Notes: generated by a model not told the origin, from the letters alone. A stretch of 7,408 nt of DNA from an uncultured Roseburia sp. (GCA_905206195.1 CAJLGN010000059.1:1-7408); one strand, 5' to 3'; shown: positions 1-6,794, counted from the stretch's first letter. Translations and numbers: made by a program.

Positions 1-1139
1 AACCCGATAATCTTCGCCGGATTGTAGCTCATCTTCTCCGCCATTTGCATCGGCGTCAGGTATCCCTGCGCAACCAGCTCTGTGTAAGTGATACTCGCCG
101 CCGTCTCAAGCCCAACAATGCCAAACGGCGCTTTTTTCATGGATGTATTCTTGTCCGCAAATGTGTGCGGCGCGTGATCTGTGGCAATCACATCCATAAT
201 ATTATCGCGCAGGCCTTCCTTGAGCGCCTGCACATCCTCCCGCGCGCGCAGAGGCGGGTTCATCTTAAAGTTGGTGTCCGCGTCCGCCTCAATTGCCACC
301 TTTGTCTCCGGGTCGATCATCGGCTCAATCTTGTGGATGTCGTCTGAGGTCAGCGTGAAATGATGCGGACAGACCTCCGCCGTGACGCTCAATTTCTCCG
401 CCTTTGCATACTGCACCATCTTCACGGAATACCTCGTGGAACAGTGGCAGAGGTGCAGCTTCACACGGGCGTCGCTGCTGAGCATGATATCCCGCGCCAC
501 AATGATATCCTCCACCGAGTTTGTCATCCCCTGAAGTCCCAGCTCTCTTGCATTGGCATCCTCGTTCATGACGCCGCCCTTCGCCAGATCCTCGTCCTCA
601 CAGTGCGAGAGCACTGCGATACCGCAGGCCGCAGCCCGCTCCATCGCCTCCCGGTAAAGCTTCGCGTTCATGACAGTTCTTCCGTCCTCGGTGATCGCTG
701 GAATCCCTGCCTCCGCCATCCCCTCGATATCGGAGAGCTCTTTTCCCTGCTGCCCCCTTGTCACCGACCCCGCCTGAAGGACATTGACAACACCGACCGT
801 CCGCGCCTTGTTGTGCACATAATTCACAACATCCGCATTGTCCACAACCGGGCTGGTGTTTGGCATTGCAAGAATGGTCGTAAACCCGCCGTGCGCCGCC
901 GCGCGGCACCCCGTCTCAATCGTCTCCTTCTGCTCGAACCCCGGATCGCGCAGGTGAACGTGCATATCGATAAATCCAGGCATGACATAGCATCCCTTCG
1001 CATCGATCTCCTTCTCCGCCTTCACCTGAACTCCCTTTTCAATCTTCGTCACAATTCCATTCTCAACCAGCACGTCAGCCACTTCATCCATGCCGGTTGC
1101 CGGGTTGATCACTTGACCTCCCTTAATTAAAATGGTCAT
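1..1139 (-). CDS. pyrC: Dihydroorotase, class I (3' end missing)
   Basis: Dihydroorotase closes N-carbamoyl-L-aspartate to dihydroorotate, the third step of de novo pyrimidine synthesis, in the cytosol. The minus-strand frame is open from the ATG at 1139 to the window edge, giving 379 codons. Class I enzymes are about 425-430 residues, so roughly the last 45-50 are outside. Near the N-terminus is the metal-binding motif DMHVH (residues 58-62) followed by LRDPG. Other family motifs are LSHCED with His179, LHLCHCS with His229 and His232, and TDHAPHT with the catalytic-type Asp321. All expected metal ligands seem present. The start is supported by GGAGAG at 1147-1152, seven bases upstream. The gene lies 86 bases downstream of hflX on the same strand and probably receives read-through. 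Allantoinase and hydantoinase are relatives, but the LRDPG and TDHAPH context favours dihydroorotase. Confidence 0.95.
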   Translation of the reverse strand, partial: MTILIKGGQVINPATGMDEVADVLVENGIVTKIEKGVQVKAEKEIDAKGCYVMPGFIDMHVHLRDPGFEQKETIETGCRAAAHGGFTTILAMPNTSPVVDNADVVNYVHNKARTVGVVNVLQAGSVTRGQQGKELSDIEGMAEAGIPAITEDGRTVMNAKLYREAMERAAACGIAVLSHCEDEDLAKGGVMNEDANARELGLQGMTNSVEDIIVARDIMLSSDARVKLHLCHCSTRYSVKMVQYAKAEKLSVTAEVCPHHFTLTSDDIHKIEPMIDPETKVAIEADADTNFKMNPPLRAREDVQALKEGLRDNIMDVIATDHAPHTFADKNTSMKKAPFGIVGLETAASITYTELVAQGYLTPMQMAEKMSYNPAKIIG

Positions 1140-1178
1140 TTTTATACTCTCCATTCTACTCTATTTTACCGGAAATCC

Positions 1179-1201
1179 GCAGTGCCCCATCCGGCCACTG
1201 C
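1179..1201 (-). repeat. Inverted repeat in the hflX-pyrC gap
   Basis: In the 86-base gap upstream of pyrC, GCAGTG (1179-1184) and CACTGC (1196-1201) form a perfect 6-bp stem around an 11-base loop that can add two more pairs. A competing pairing uses CCGGA and TCCGG on the minus strand, one arm inside this loop and the other at about 1169-1173, so the two structures cannot coexist. A TAAAAT box just downstream on the minus strand resembles a -10 element but has no recognisable -35. No T-tract follows the stem, so it is not a normal terminator. A role in pyrC expression is possible but unsupported. Confidence 0.35.
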
Positions 1202-1225
1202 CTCATGACATTCTACCATATCTCC

Positions 1226-2470
1226 TTATAGTTTTCCATACAATTCCACGGGCACATACGCCTTTATATGGATTCCCTCTGTGCAGTATTCCTCCTCCAT
1301 GAGCTCGCCCATTTTCCGTATCTGCTGAATAATTCCCGCCTCCGCGTATGGAATCGTTCGCTCCACGAAAACTTTACTCTCCCTAAGCAGCTCGCACAAA
1401 AGATCTTTCAACTCCTCCAGACCGCTGCCCTCCCGGGCCGAGATATTCCGTGTGTAATCCGCCTTAAAATCGCGCAGCGGCTCCGGGTCTGTCACCGCGT
1501 CCTGTTTGTTGAACAGTGTTACCACCGTTTTTTCCCGAATATCCAGCTGGTGGAGCGTATCGTAGACAATGTGCATCTGCTTCTCCCTCTGCGGGTTGGA
1601 GGCGTCCACCACATGTAGAATATAATTCGCATGCTTCGCCTCCTCGAGTGTACTCTTAAACGCCTCAATCAGATGGTGCGGCAGCTTTCGGATAAACCCG
1701 ACTGTGTCCGTCAGAAGAATCTCCTGTCTCCCCGGCAGCGCGAGCACCCGCGTAGTCGGGTCCAGCGTGGCAAACAGCTTGTCCTCCTCGAGCACACCCG
1801 CATCCGTGAGACGGTTTAACAGTGTGGACTTCCCCGCGTTGGTGTAACCCACGATGGCTGCGACCGGCATGCTGTTTCTCTCCCGCTGTGCCCGCGTGAT
1901 GTCCCGGTGCTGCCTGACTTCCGCCAGCTCCCGATTCAACTGTGCAATCCGGTTCTTGATGAGCCGGCGGTCCATCTCAAGCTTTTTCTCACCCGGACCT
2001 CTCGTTCCGATGCCGCCGCCCAGACGGGACATCGAGCGCCCAAGTCCCACAAGACGGCCAAGGCGGTATTTTAACTGCGCCAGCTCCACCTGGATTTTCC
2101 CCTCGCTTGTCGTGGCCCGCGCCGCAAAAATGTCCAGTATAATGAGCGTGCGATCCATAATCTTGGTATCCAGCGCCTGCTCAAGATTCTTCAGCTGCGC
2201 CGGGGATAGCTCGTCATCACAGACGATGCCAGTCGCCCCCGTCTCCTCCACCAGCGCTGCAATCTCCGCCACCTTCCCTGTGCCCACATAAGTGCCCGGG
2301 TGAATGACCTCCCGCTTCTGGATCAAAGTGCCCACAACAACAGCTCCCGCCGTCTTCACAAGCTCCGCCAACTCATCCAGCGAATCCTCCGCATCGTCTC
2401 CGTCCTGCTCGCTGACTCCGACCAGAATCACCCGCTCCTGCGTCTCTTCTATTTTAAAAATTTCTGCCAT
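1226..2470 (-). CDS. hflX: GTPase HflX
   Basis: HflX is a ribosome-binding GTPase that splits stalled or stressed 70S ribosomes and acts in the cytosol. The 414-residue product is of normal family length. It has the N-terminal HflX nucleotide-binding-like domain (about 1-180), including the conserved stretch with LAQLKYRLGRL (130-140) and the glycine-rich GGGIGTRGPGEKKLE (151-164) ahead of a coiled linker. The G domain has G1 GYTNAGKS (208-215), a G2 threonine in DPTTR (237-241), G3 DTVG (255-258), G4 NKQD (321-324) and G5 SAREG (344-348). No GTP-binding motif is degraded. The ATG at 2470 follows AAGGAGG (2474-2480) with only three bases between, which is tight, but no better start exists and MAEIFKIEET matches the usual HflX opening. 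The gap to the upstream lipoprotein is 15 bases, so the two are probably one transcript. Confidence 0.97.
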   Translation of the reverse strand: MAEIFKIEETQERVILVGVSEQDGDDAEDSLDELAELVKTAGAVVVGTLIQKREVIHPGTYVGTGKVAEIAALVEETGATGIVCDDELSPAQLKNLEQALDTKIMDRTLIILDIFAARATTSEGKIQVELAQLKYRLGRLVGLGRSMSRLGGGIGTRGPGEKKLEMDRRLIKNRIAQLNRELAEVRQHRDITRAQRERNSMPVAAIVGYTNAGKSTLLNRLTDAGVLEEDKLFATLDPTTRVLALPGRQEILLTDTVGFIRKLPHHLIEAFKSTLEEAKHANYILHVVDASNPQREKQMHIVYDTLHQLDIREKTVVTLFNKQDAVTDPEPLRDFKADYTRNISAREGSGLEELKDLLCELLRESKVFVERTIPYAEAGIIQQIRKMGELMEEEYCTEGIHIKAYVPVELYGKL

Positions 2471-2485
2471 AAGCCTCCTTTTCGG

Positions 2486-3541
2486 TCACTCTGCCGCCTG
2501 TGTGTCCTGCGGGATCTGGCCCGCATTGTCCACAATCTCCCCGTACACCGCCTCCGCGTCCGACAGCACGCCCTGACGGTTCTTCAAAAATATATACTCC
2601 CTCTGCGCATCCATATCCTCCGGATACAGCGCGATATACTCCTGTATCACGCCCCAAGCACCAGCAAAATCAGCCGTATATCCCATACAGATCATCTGAT
2701 TTTGCATCAGCTCCCGCCTGTTTGGAACCGCCTCCCTCGCAAGCCCCTGCTCAATGTACGAGAGAGCCGCCGGATAATTTAACTTTGCCATCTCAATCTC
2801 GGCGAGCGCATTCATCGCCTCGGAATCTGCAGTTCCTGCATCCAAGTAAGCTTTGTAATAAGTCTCCGCCGTTGCGGAATCCCCCTGTGCCTCATACACC
2901 TGCGCCAGTGTGAGATTCGCCTCCACACCTCCCTTATCGAGTGATGCCGCAAGCTCCGTCTTCGCATTTTCATACTCTCCCAGCAAAAAATAAATCTTTC
3001 CGCGCCAGGACAAATCTGCAGCATCACCCCCCTTGATGGAAAATGCCTTCTTTAGGTACTCTTCCCCCTCCGCCTGTAAATTATGAGCGGACAGGTTTTC
3101 ATAAATATGAATATAAAGCGCATAGTCCTTTGCATTGCGCGCCACAGCACTTTCAAAATCCTCCTGCGCAGCGGAAGCCTCCCCCTTTTGCAGGCGCAGG
3201 CATCCGCGCAGATAATAAGCGTTCGCATTGTCTTTGTCATAATCGATCATGGCATTGTAAGTCGCGAGAGCCCCCTCCACGTCACCCGAGGAATACTGCG
3301 CCGCCGCCTTGTAGTAACAGATGTCAATCTCCCTCTCCCCGATTGTGCCGCCCGAGGAGGAAAGCGCACTGTCAAACGCAGCGATCGCCTCCTGGTAAGC
3401 GCCGCGCTGCATACTTTCAATTCCTGTCTGACGAGCGGCCGCCTGCTTCTCAAGTCGATCACTTGCACACCCCGCCGCAAGTGTGACAGACAGCGCTGCG
3501 GCGGCAAGCGCCACATAGTATCTCTTCCGGTATTTTTCCAT
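2486..3541 (-). CDS. TPR-repeat lipoprotein
   Basis: The 351-residue product starts with a lysine/arginine-rich n-region, a hydrophobic segment (about 8-23) and the lipobox LAAGC, so Cys25 should be lipidated and the protein held on the outer face of the membrane. The rest is almost entirely helical repeats of the tetratricopeptide type. Units begin near residues 40, 74, 107, 141, 175, 208 and 242, with a weaker one near 286. Typical TPR patterns are visible, for example GAYQEAIAAFDSAL, YYLRGCLRLQKGEASAAQEDFESA and LGEYENAKTELAASL. TPR proteins are protein-binding scaffolds; no catalytic motif is seen and the partner is unknown. The ATG at 3541 follows GGAG (3547-3550) by five bases. The gene precedes hflX by 15 bases and probably shares its transcript. 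The lipoprotein and TPR calls are firm; the specific function is not known. Confidence 0.9.
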   Translation of the reverse strand: MEKYRKRYYVALAAAALSVTLAAGCASDRLEKQAAARQTGIESMQRGAYQEAIAAFDSALSSSGGTIGEREIDICYYKAAAQYSSGDVEGALATYNAMIDYDKDNANAYYLRGCLRLQKGEASAAQEDFESAVARNAKDYALYIHIYENLSAHNLQAEGEEYLKKAFSIKGGDAADLSWRGKIYFLLGEYENAKTELAASLDKGGVEANLTLAQVYEAQGDSATAETYYKAYLDAGTADSEAMNALAEIEMAKLNYPAALSYIEQGLAREAVPNRRELMQNQMICMGYTADFAGAWGVIQEYIALYPEDMDAQREYIFLKNRQGVLSDAEAVYGEIVDNAGQIPQDTQAAE

Positions 3542-3610
3542 TCCAACTCCATTTCTATCTTTTCCAAAGCGTATATAAAAATGACGCCTGCATTTTCACA
3601 AATCACAAAA

Positions 3611-3639
3611 AGTATATACGATTTTAGGCCTCCTTGCAA
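3611..3639 (-). promoter_or_regulatory. Probable sigma-A promoter of the lipoprotein-hflX-pyrC transcript
   Basis: Read on the minus strand, TTGCAA (3634-3639, -35, four of six matches) is separated by 17 bases from TATACT (3611-3616, -10, five of six matches). The predicted transcript start is about 60 bases upstream of the lipoprotein ATG. The promoter lies in the 116-base gap after the dipeptidase stop. No hairpin with a T-tract is seen in that gap, so read-through from the dipeptidase promoter may also contribute. A weaker TTGTGA-18-TATATA pair lies closer to the gene. Confidence 0.5.
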
Positions 3640-3657
3640 GTAATTACCGCCCATTCC

Positions 3658-4647
3658 CTACCGCATTCCCTCCCGGATAACCCGCGCCACATTTCCGTGC
3701 GCAATCTTCTCGATGACATCCCAGGAAAATCCTTTTTTGTGCAGCGCGTCAAACAGTAACATCATCTGTGTGCAATCCCCAATCTCAAATTCTCCCCCAA
3801 TCCCGTCAAAATCTGTGCCGATGCCCACGCAGTCCACGCCGCCCTTGTCGATGAAATGACGCACATGATCACACATGCGCCCCACACGGCTTACGTGATC
3901 GCCCAGGTCTGTATTTAAGAATGTCGGCTCAAAATTGATGCCTGCCACACCACCGCAGCCCGCCAGCATTCGTATCATCTCATCCGTCAGATTCCGCGTG
4001 GCTGGGGCGAGCGCGCGACAGTTCGAGTGGGATGCCACAAAAGGCTTGCCCGCGCGCCGCGACAGCTCTGCCACGTCCCCAAATCCCCCGTCCGACAAAT
4101 GCGAGACATCCACGAGAATCCCAAGTTCCTGCAAGTAGGACACTGCTTCCCTTCCAAAATCGGTAAGCCCCAGCTCCATTTTTTCCCGCTTCGCGGAATG
4201 ACAAAACCCAAAGCAGTTCGGATCATTCCATGTCAGCGTGATCAGACGCACGCCCATGTCGTAAAATCGCTTGATATTCCTCATGTCTCCACCCACCAGC
4301 GAGCCGTTTTCTACCGTGAGAATTCCAGATATTTTTCCTTGTTTTCTGTTGGCCTCCAACTCTTCATAATTGCGCGCCGGTGCGAGTATGGTGCTGCACG
4401 CCTCCAGCGTATTCTGAAAAATCTGGTACATCATTTCCATAAGTGCAGGGAGCTTCGGCATCTGCTCCAAGCCAAACCAGTCCGCCACATTCCTCTGTGG
4501 CAGAAACATGGCAAAAAATTGGGCCATCGCACCTCCCTCTCTAAGCCGCCTCACATCCACCATCGTACCTTCCAGGCGCCCAGCGTTTTTTTGTTTTTTT
4601 GCAAGCGCCTCCGCAAGCGTGTCGCAGTGCATGTCGATATACTGCAT
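3658..4647 (-). CDS. M19 family (renal-type) dipeptidase
   Basis: This is a zinc dipeptidase of the membrane/renal dipeptidase family (peptidase M19), which hydrolyses dipeptides, often with a preference for D-residues at the C-terminal side. The 329-residue protein is of normal bacterial length and has no signal peptide, so it is probably cytosolic. Visible binuclear-site residues are His7 and Asp9 (DMHCDT), the bridging Glu113 (TVENG), His183 (VDVSH) and His207 (ASHSNC). Arg218 and Asp279 (GIGTDFDG) match the substrate-binding arginine and catalytic aspartate. Where the mammalian enzyme has a substrate-contacting His in an LTH motif, this one has LTWN (Trp140), a variant I recall as common in Firmicute members. 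The ATG at 4647 follows AAAGGAG (4656-4662) with eight bases between. Family assignment is firm; the natural substrate is not known. Confidence 0.93.
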   Translation of the reverse strand: MQYIDMHCDTLAEALAKKQKNAGRLEGTMVDVRRLREGGAMAQFFAMFLPQRNVADWFGLEQMPKLPALMEMMYQIFQNTLEACSTILAPARNYEELEANRKQGKISGILTVENGSLVGGDMRNIKRFYDMGVRLITLTWNDPNCFGFCHSAKREKMELGLTDFGREAVSYLQELGILVDVSHLSDGGFGDVAELSRRAGKPFVASHSNCRALAPATRNLTDEMIRMLAGCGGVAGINFEPTFLNTDLGDHVSRVGRMCDHVRHFIDKGGVDCVGIGTDFDGIGGEFEIGDCTQMMLLFDALHKKGFSWDVIEKIAHGNVARVIREGMR

Positions 4648-4704
4648 TTACCTGACTCCTTTCCTTCCCCAATCGCTTTTTCATTGTACGACCGTGCGCA
4701 TTCT

Positions 4705-4734
4705 ATTATAACATCCTAAAAATATAATTTTCAA
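4705..4734 (-). promoter_or_regulatory. Sigma-A promoter of the dipeptidase gene
   Basis: On the minus strand, TTGAAA (4729-4734, five of six matches to TTGACA) is followed after 18 bases by a perfect TATAAT (4705-4710). The predicted start gives a leader of about 50 bases before the dipeptidase ATG at 4647, with a strong AAAGGAG ribosome binding site in it. This is the best promoter in the window. It sits directly beside the GC-rich hairpin at 4741-4767. Confidence 0.75.
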
Positions 4735-4740
4735 CGATCT

Positions 4741-4800
4741 GCGCGCTCCTGCCCACAGGCTGCACGCTGAAAAATAATGTGCTCTGCGCGCAGAGGAGCA
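4741..4800. repeat. Two adjacent GC-rich hairpin/palindrome elements
   Basis: The first element (4741-4767) pairs GCGCGC (4741-4746) with GCACGC (4762-4767, one G-T wobble on the minus strand) and CCTG (4748-4751) with CAGG (4756-4759) around a four-base loop CCCA. The second is a perfect 14-base palindrome, CTCTGCGCGCAGAG (4782-4795), with TGCTC and GAGCA (4780-4784, 4796-4800) offering an alternative outer stem. The CTGCGCGC core at 4739-4746 can also pair with GCGCGCAG at 4786-4793, so the two may fold together. Neither is followed by a T-tract on either strand, so a standard terminator is unlikely. They are GC-rich next to AT-rich DNA and may be a REP-like element, an old terminator or a protein-binding site. 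Confidence 0.5.
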
Positions 4801-5087
4801 TTGCCAAAACGAGGACAAGGATGGATAATATCCCTATACCATCGAATAAAGTGCTCTATTCGCAGCCAGTCTTTGCAAATAGATGCCAAAAATCAACACC
4901 CATTTATTTAAAAAATATTTTAAAAATGACGTGTTCCGTCGATATTATTACATCCATTATAAAAAGAGCGGATCAGATGATACAGTTGGGGTGTATCATT
5001 GTCGAAATCCAAAGAAGTGTAACAATTGGAGGGGGTGTGTAGGATGACAGGATAGAGATATTATGAGAGAACTGTGAGGCTTTATAG
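4801..5087. other. AT-rich non-coding stretch upstream of the plus-strand cassette
   Basis: No convincing gene was found here on either strand. It contains short open frames without ribosome binding sites, an imperfect inverted repeat (4856-4864 with 4874-4882, 8 of 9 positions), a T/A-rich run at about 4902-4926 and the perfect inverted repeat at 4977-4999. A TATAAA box at 4958-4963 lacks a good -35, and TATTAT at 5059-5064 likewise. The promoter of the downstream genes must lie here or further left, but I could not fix it. The base composition changes sharply at about 4801, which could mark an insertion edge. Confidence 0.5.
4977..4999 (+). promoter_or_regulatory. Perfect 8-bp inverted repeat, candidate operator
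   Basis: ATGATACA (4977-4984) and TGTATCAT (4992-4999) are exact reverse complements around a seven-base centre GTTGGGG. It lies about 100 bases upstream of the metallophosphoesterase start, just downstream of a TATAAA box (4958-4963). This spacing suits a repressor site or a leader hairpin. No regulator gene is next to it in the window, and no T-tract follows, so termination is unlikely. Confidence 0.35.
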
Positions 5088-5102
5088 AGGAGGATTGTTC
5101 TG

Positions 5103-5963
5103 ATGCTGAAAAAGAAAAAATTTTTGACGATATTTTTCGTCATATTTCTGGCTGGTTCTATACTATGGCTCTACTGGGGAAACCATTCCATTGAGGTGAC
5201 GCATTTTTTCATTGCTGACAAGCTCATACCCCAACCGTTTGACGGTTTTAGAATCGTTCATGTCTCCGATTTACATAATTCAGAATTCGGAGAAAATCAG
5301 AGCATTCTGCTCCGAAAAATCAGTGATGCCAAACCTGACATCATCGCAATTACAGGTGACCTCATTGACTCTCGCCATACCGATATAGACACAGCAATGG
5401 AATTTGTGGAAGCCGCTTCCCAAATAGCTCCCATTTATTTCGTTACAGGCAACCACGAGGCGTGGAGCGGGGTGTACCCCGACCTAAAAGACCGGCTAAA
5501 GCAGGCGCACGTAACCATCTTAGAGAACGAAAAAATCAGCATCTCCCAAAAAGGTGCTTCCATTTCACTTGTGGGACTTGCAGATCCCGATTTTACCCTG
5601 AGCAATGATTTGTTCGGTGAGACGGACGCAATGGTAAATAAAATGCTACAAGATATCGCCGATAACGATTCCAATTATACCATTATGCTGTCCCACCGGC
5701 CGGAACTGGTAAATATCTATGCAAATCATCCCATCAATCTGGTCTTAGCCGGACATGCACACGGTGGGCAGTTTCGGATTCCGTTTATAGGAGGGGTCAT
5801 AGCGCCAGATCAGGGACTTTTTCCAAAATATACGGCGGGAAAGTACAAGGTCAGTCAAACGCAGATGATTGTCAGCAGAGGCCTTGGAAATAGTATTGTA
5901 CCTGTCCGTATCAATAATCGCCCCGAATTGGTTGTAATTGAGCTAAACCATCAGGAGCCATAA
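5103..5963 (+). CDS. Membrane-anchored metallophosphoesterase, YkuE/YaeI type
   Basis: The 286-residue product belongs to the calcineurin-like metallophosphoesterase family, which uses two metal ions to cleave phosphomono- or diesters. A basic start (MLKKKK) and one hydrophobic segment (about 7-25) suggest an N-terminal anchor with the catalytic domain outside. The metal-binding motifs appear in order: SDLH (Asp56, His58), GDLID (Asp86), GNHE (Asn117, His118), LSHRPE (His198) and GHAHGGQ (His218, His220). The tail has VSRGLGNSIVPVRINNRPE, typical of YkuE/YaeI relatives. The substrate is unknown; nucleotide, lipid or cell-wall phosphates are all possible. The ATG at 5103 follows AGGAGG (5088-5093) by nine bases. 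Codons end more often in A/T than in flanking genes, and orientation is opposite to both neighbours. The next gene starts 35 bases after its stop, so both are probably co-transcribed. Confidence 0.92.
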   Translation: MLKKKKFLTIFFVIFLAGSILWLYWGNHSIEVTHFFIADKLIPQPFDGFRIVHVSDLHNSEFGENQSILLRKISDAKPDIIAITGDLIDSRHTDIDTAMEFVEAASQIAPIYFVTGNHEAWSGVYPDLKDRLKQAHVTILENEKISISQKGASISLVGLADPDFTLSNDLFGETDAMVNKMLQDIADNDSNYTIMLSHRPELVNIYANHPINLVLAGHAHGGQFRIPFIGGVIAPDQGLFPKYTAGKYKVSQTQMIVSRGLGNSIVPVRINNRPELVVIELNHQEP

Positions 5964-5998
5964 CACAACATTATCAAAAATATAAGGAGAATATTGGT

Positions 5999-6727
5999 AT
6001 GAGAAAATCTATTGCAAAAATTTTAACAGCCGTCACCATCATTTCCATATTGAGCGGCGATACACTGCCCGTATTTGCCTCAGACGCAGATGGCGTTGCG
6101 CAAGAATCACAAAGCGCCACAGAATTCCATTTTGAGGAGGAAGTAACCTCATTTTCAGACTTGGGAATTATGTTCCGGGCATGGGAAAATTTCGTTGCGG
6201 AAAACCCCGGCAGCACGGAGGCTGAGCAGGATGCCTTTTTGGTACAGTTTGTTGAGGAGGGCGGTCTTCGGGGTGTCAGAAATGCCCGCAGTGTCAGCGA
6301 TTACATTCCGGGCTATAATAATTTGAATTCCGCGGAGCAGAAACTTCTGTTAAAACACCCGGTACAGGCGGTTAAAGTCTTCGACTGTGCCAACAAGACC
6401 ACCGATGCCACAATCGAATATTATGGCATCAGCGGCTGGCAGGATAACAGTGACGCTTTTCGCCATTGCTGCTGGAACGCACTGATGAAAAAAGCCATGA
6501 GCGCAAGTGACGCAGAAGCGTGGGCCACCGCACATGAGGCCGATTCGTCCGGCGTCGACAAAGAAATGGATTTGTTCAACAATTCCGTGGGACGTTCCAT
6601 TTCCGTCTCTAATAAAAGCAACGCTGCAATTTATGAGGCGGTCAAGGAAAAAGTAATCGATGGAAGCTGCCGCAGAATTGTCGATAATCAACTGGTGGAG
6701 ACTGACGAAACCGGACTCATCAAGTAA
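5999..6727 (+). CDS. Small secreted protein with a DUF6973-like domain
   Basis: The 242-residue product has a clear signal peptide: MRKS, a hydrophobic core (about 5-19) and a likely cleavage after VFA at residue 27. The mature protein starts with an acidic stretch (about 40-55). Residues about 105-215 carry a conserved-looking pattern: DAFRHCCWN (152-160), AHE (178-180) and MDLFNNSVGR (190-199). This matches my memory of DUF6973, a family of extracellular or toxin-tip domains without known activity. The clustered His156, Asn160, His179, Glu180, Asp191 and Asn194/195 look like an active or metal site, but that is inference. The mature part has exactly four cysteines (130, 157, 158, 224), allowing two disulfides. 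The ATG at 5999 follows AAGGAG (5984-5989) by nine bases, 35 bases after the phosphoesterase stop. The real function is unknown. Confidence 0.8.
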   Translation: MRKSIAKILTAVTIISILSGDTLPVFASDADGVAQESQSATEFHFEEEVTSFSDLGIMFRAWENFVAENPGSTEAEQDAFLVQFVEEGGLRGVRNARSVSDYIPGYNNLNSAEQKLLLKHPVQAVKVFDCANKTTDATIEYYGISGWQDNSDAFRHCCWNALMKKAMSASDAEAWATAHEADSSGVDKEMDLFNNSVGRSISVSNKSNAAIYEAVKEKVIDGSCRRIVDNQLVETDETGLIK

Positions 6728-6767
6728 CTGAAGCACTTTTCACCCACAGTTTGGGACCGATCAAATA

Positions 6768-6794
6768 ATCTGGCATCTTTTACAGATGCCAGAT
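6768..6794 (-). terminator. Hairpin at the glgP 3' end, probable terminator
   Basis: ATCTGGCATC (6768-6777) and GATGCCAGAT (6785-6794) form a perfect 10-bp stem with a seven-base loop. On the minus strand the upstream arm is made by the last sense codons of glgP (Ile-Trp-His-Leu region) and the stop codon lies in the loop. The bases after it on the minus strand, TATTTGATC, are only moderately T-rich, so termination may be weak. On the plus strand no T-run follows, but the stem sits 40 bases after the secreted-protein stop and could protect that transcript's end. Confidence 0.6.

Noticed and set aside
360..1130. 256-codon open frame on the plus strand opposite pyrC
   Set aside because: It is the antisense shadow of the clear dihydroorotase frame; the product is rich in His, Arg and Leu with no motif and no ribosome binding site.
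4027..4719. 230-codon open frame on the plus strand opposite the dipeptidase
   Set aside because: Antisense shadow of a gene with all M19 catalytic residues, and it runs across the dipeptidase promoter.
4779..5042. Open frame of 87 codons on the plus strand in the AT-rich gap
   Set aside because: No ribosome binding site before its ATG, it starts in the GC-rich palindrome, its composition is not protein-like in any recognisable way, and no family was recognised.
4752..6749. CCCACAG at 4752-4758 and 6743-6749, considered as a direct repeat flanking the cassette
   Set aside because: Seven bases is within chance for a 2-kb interval, the flanks do not match, and one copy lies inside a hairpin.
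6743..6755. CCCA/TGGG short stem after the secreted-protein gene, considered as its terminator
   Set aside because: Only four base pairs and no T-tract follows.
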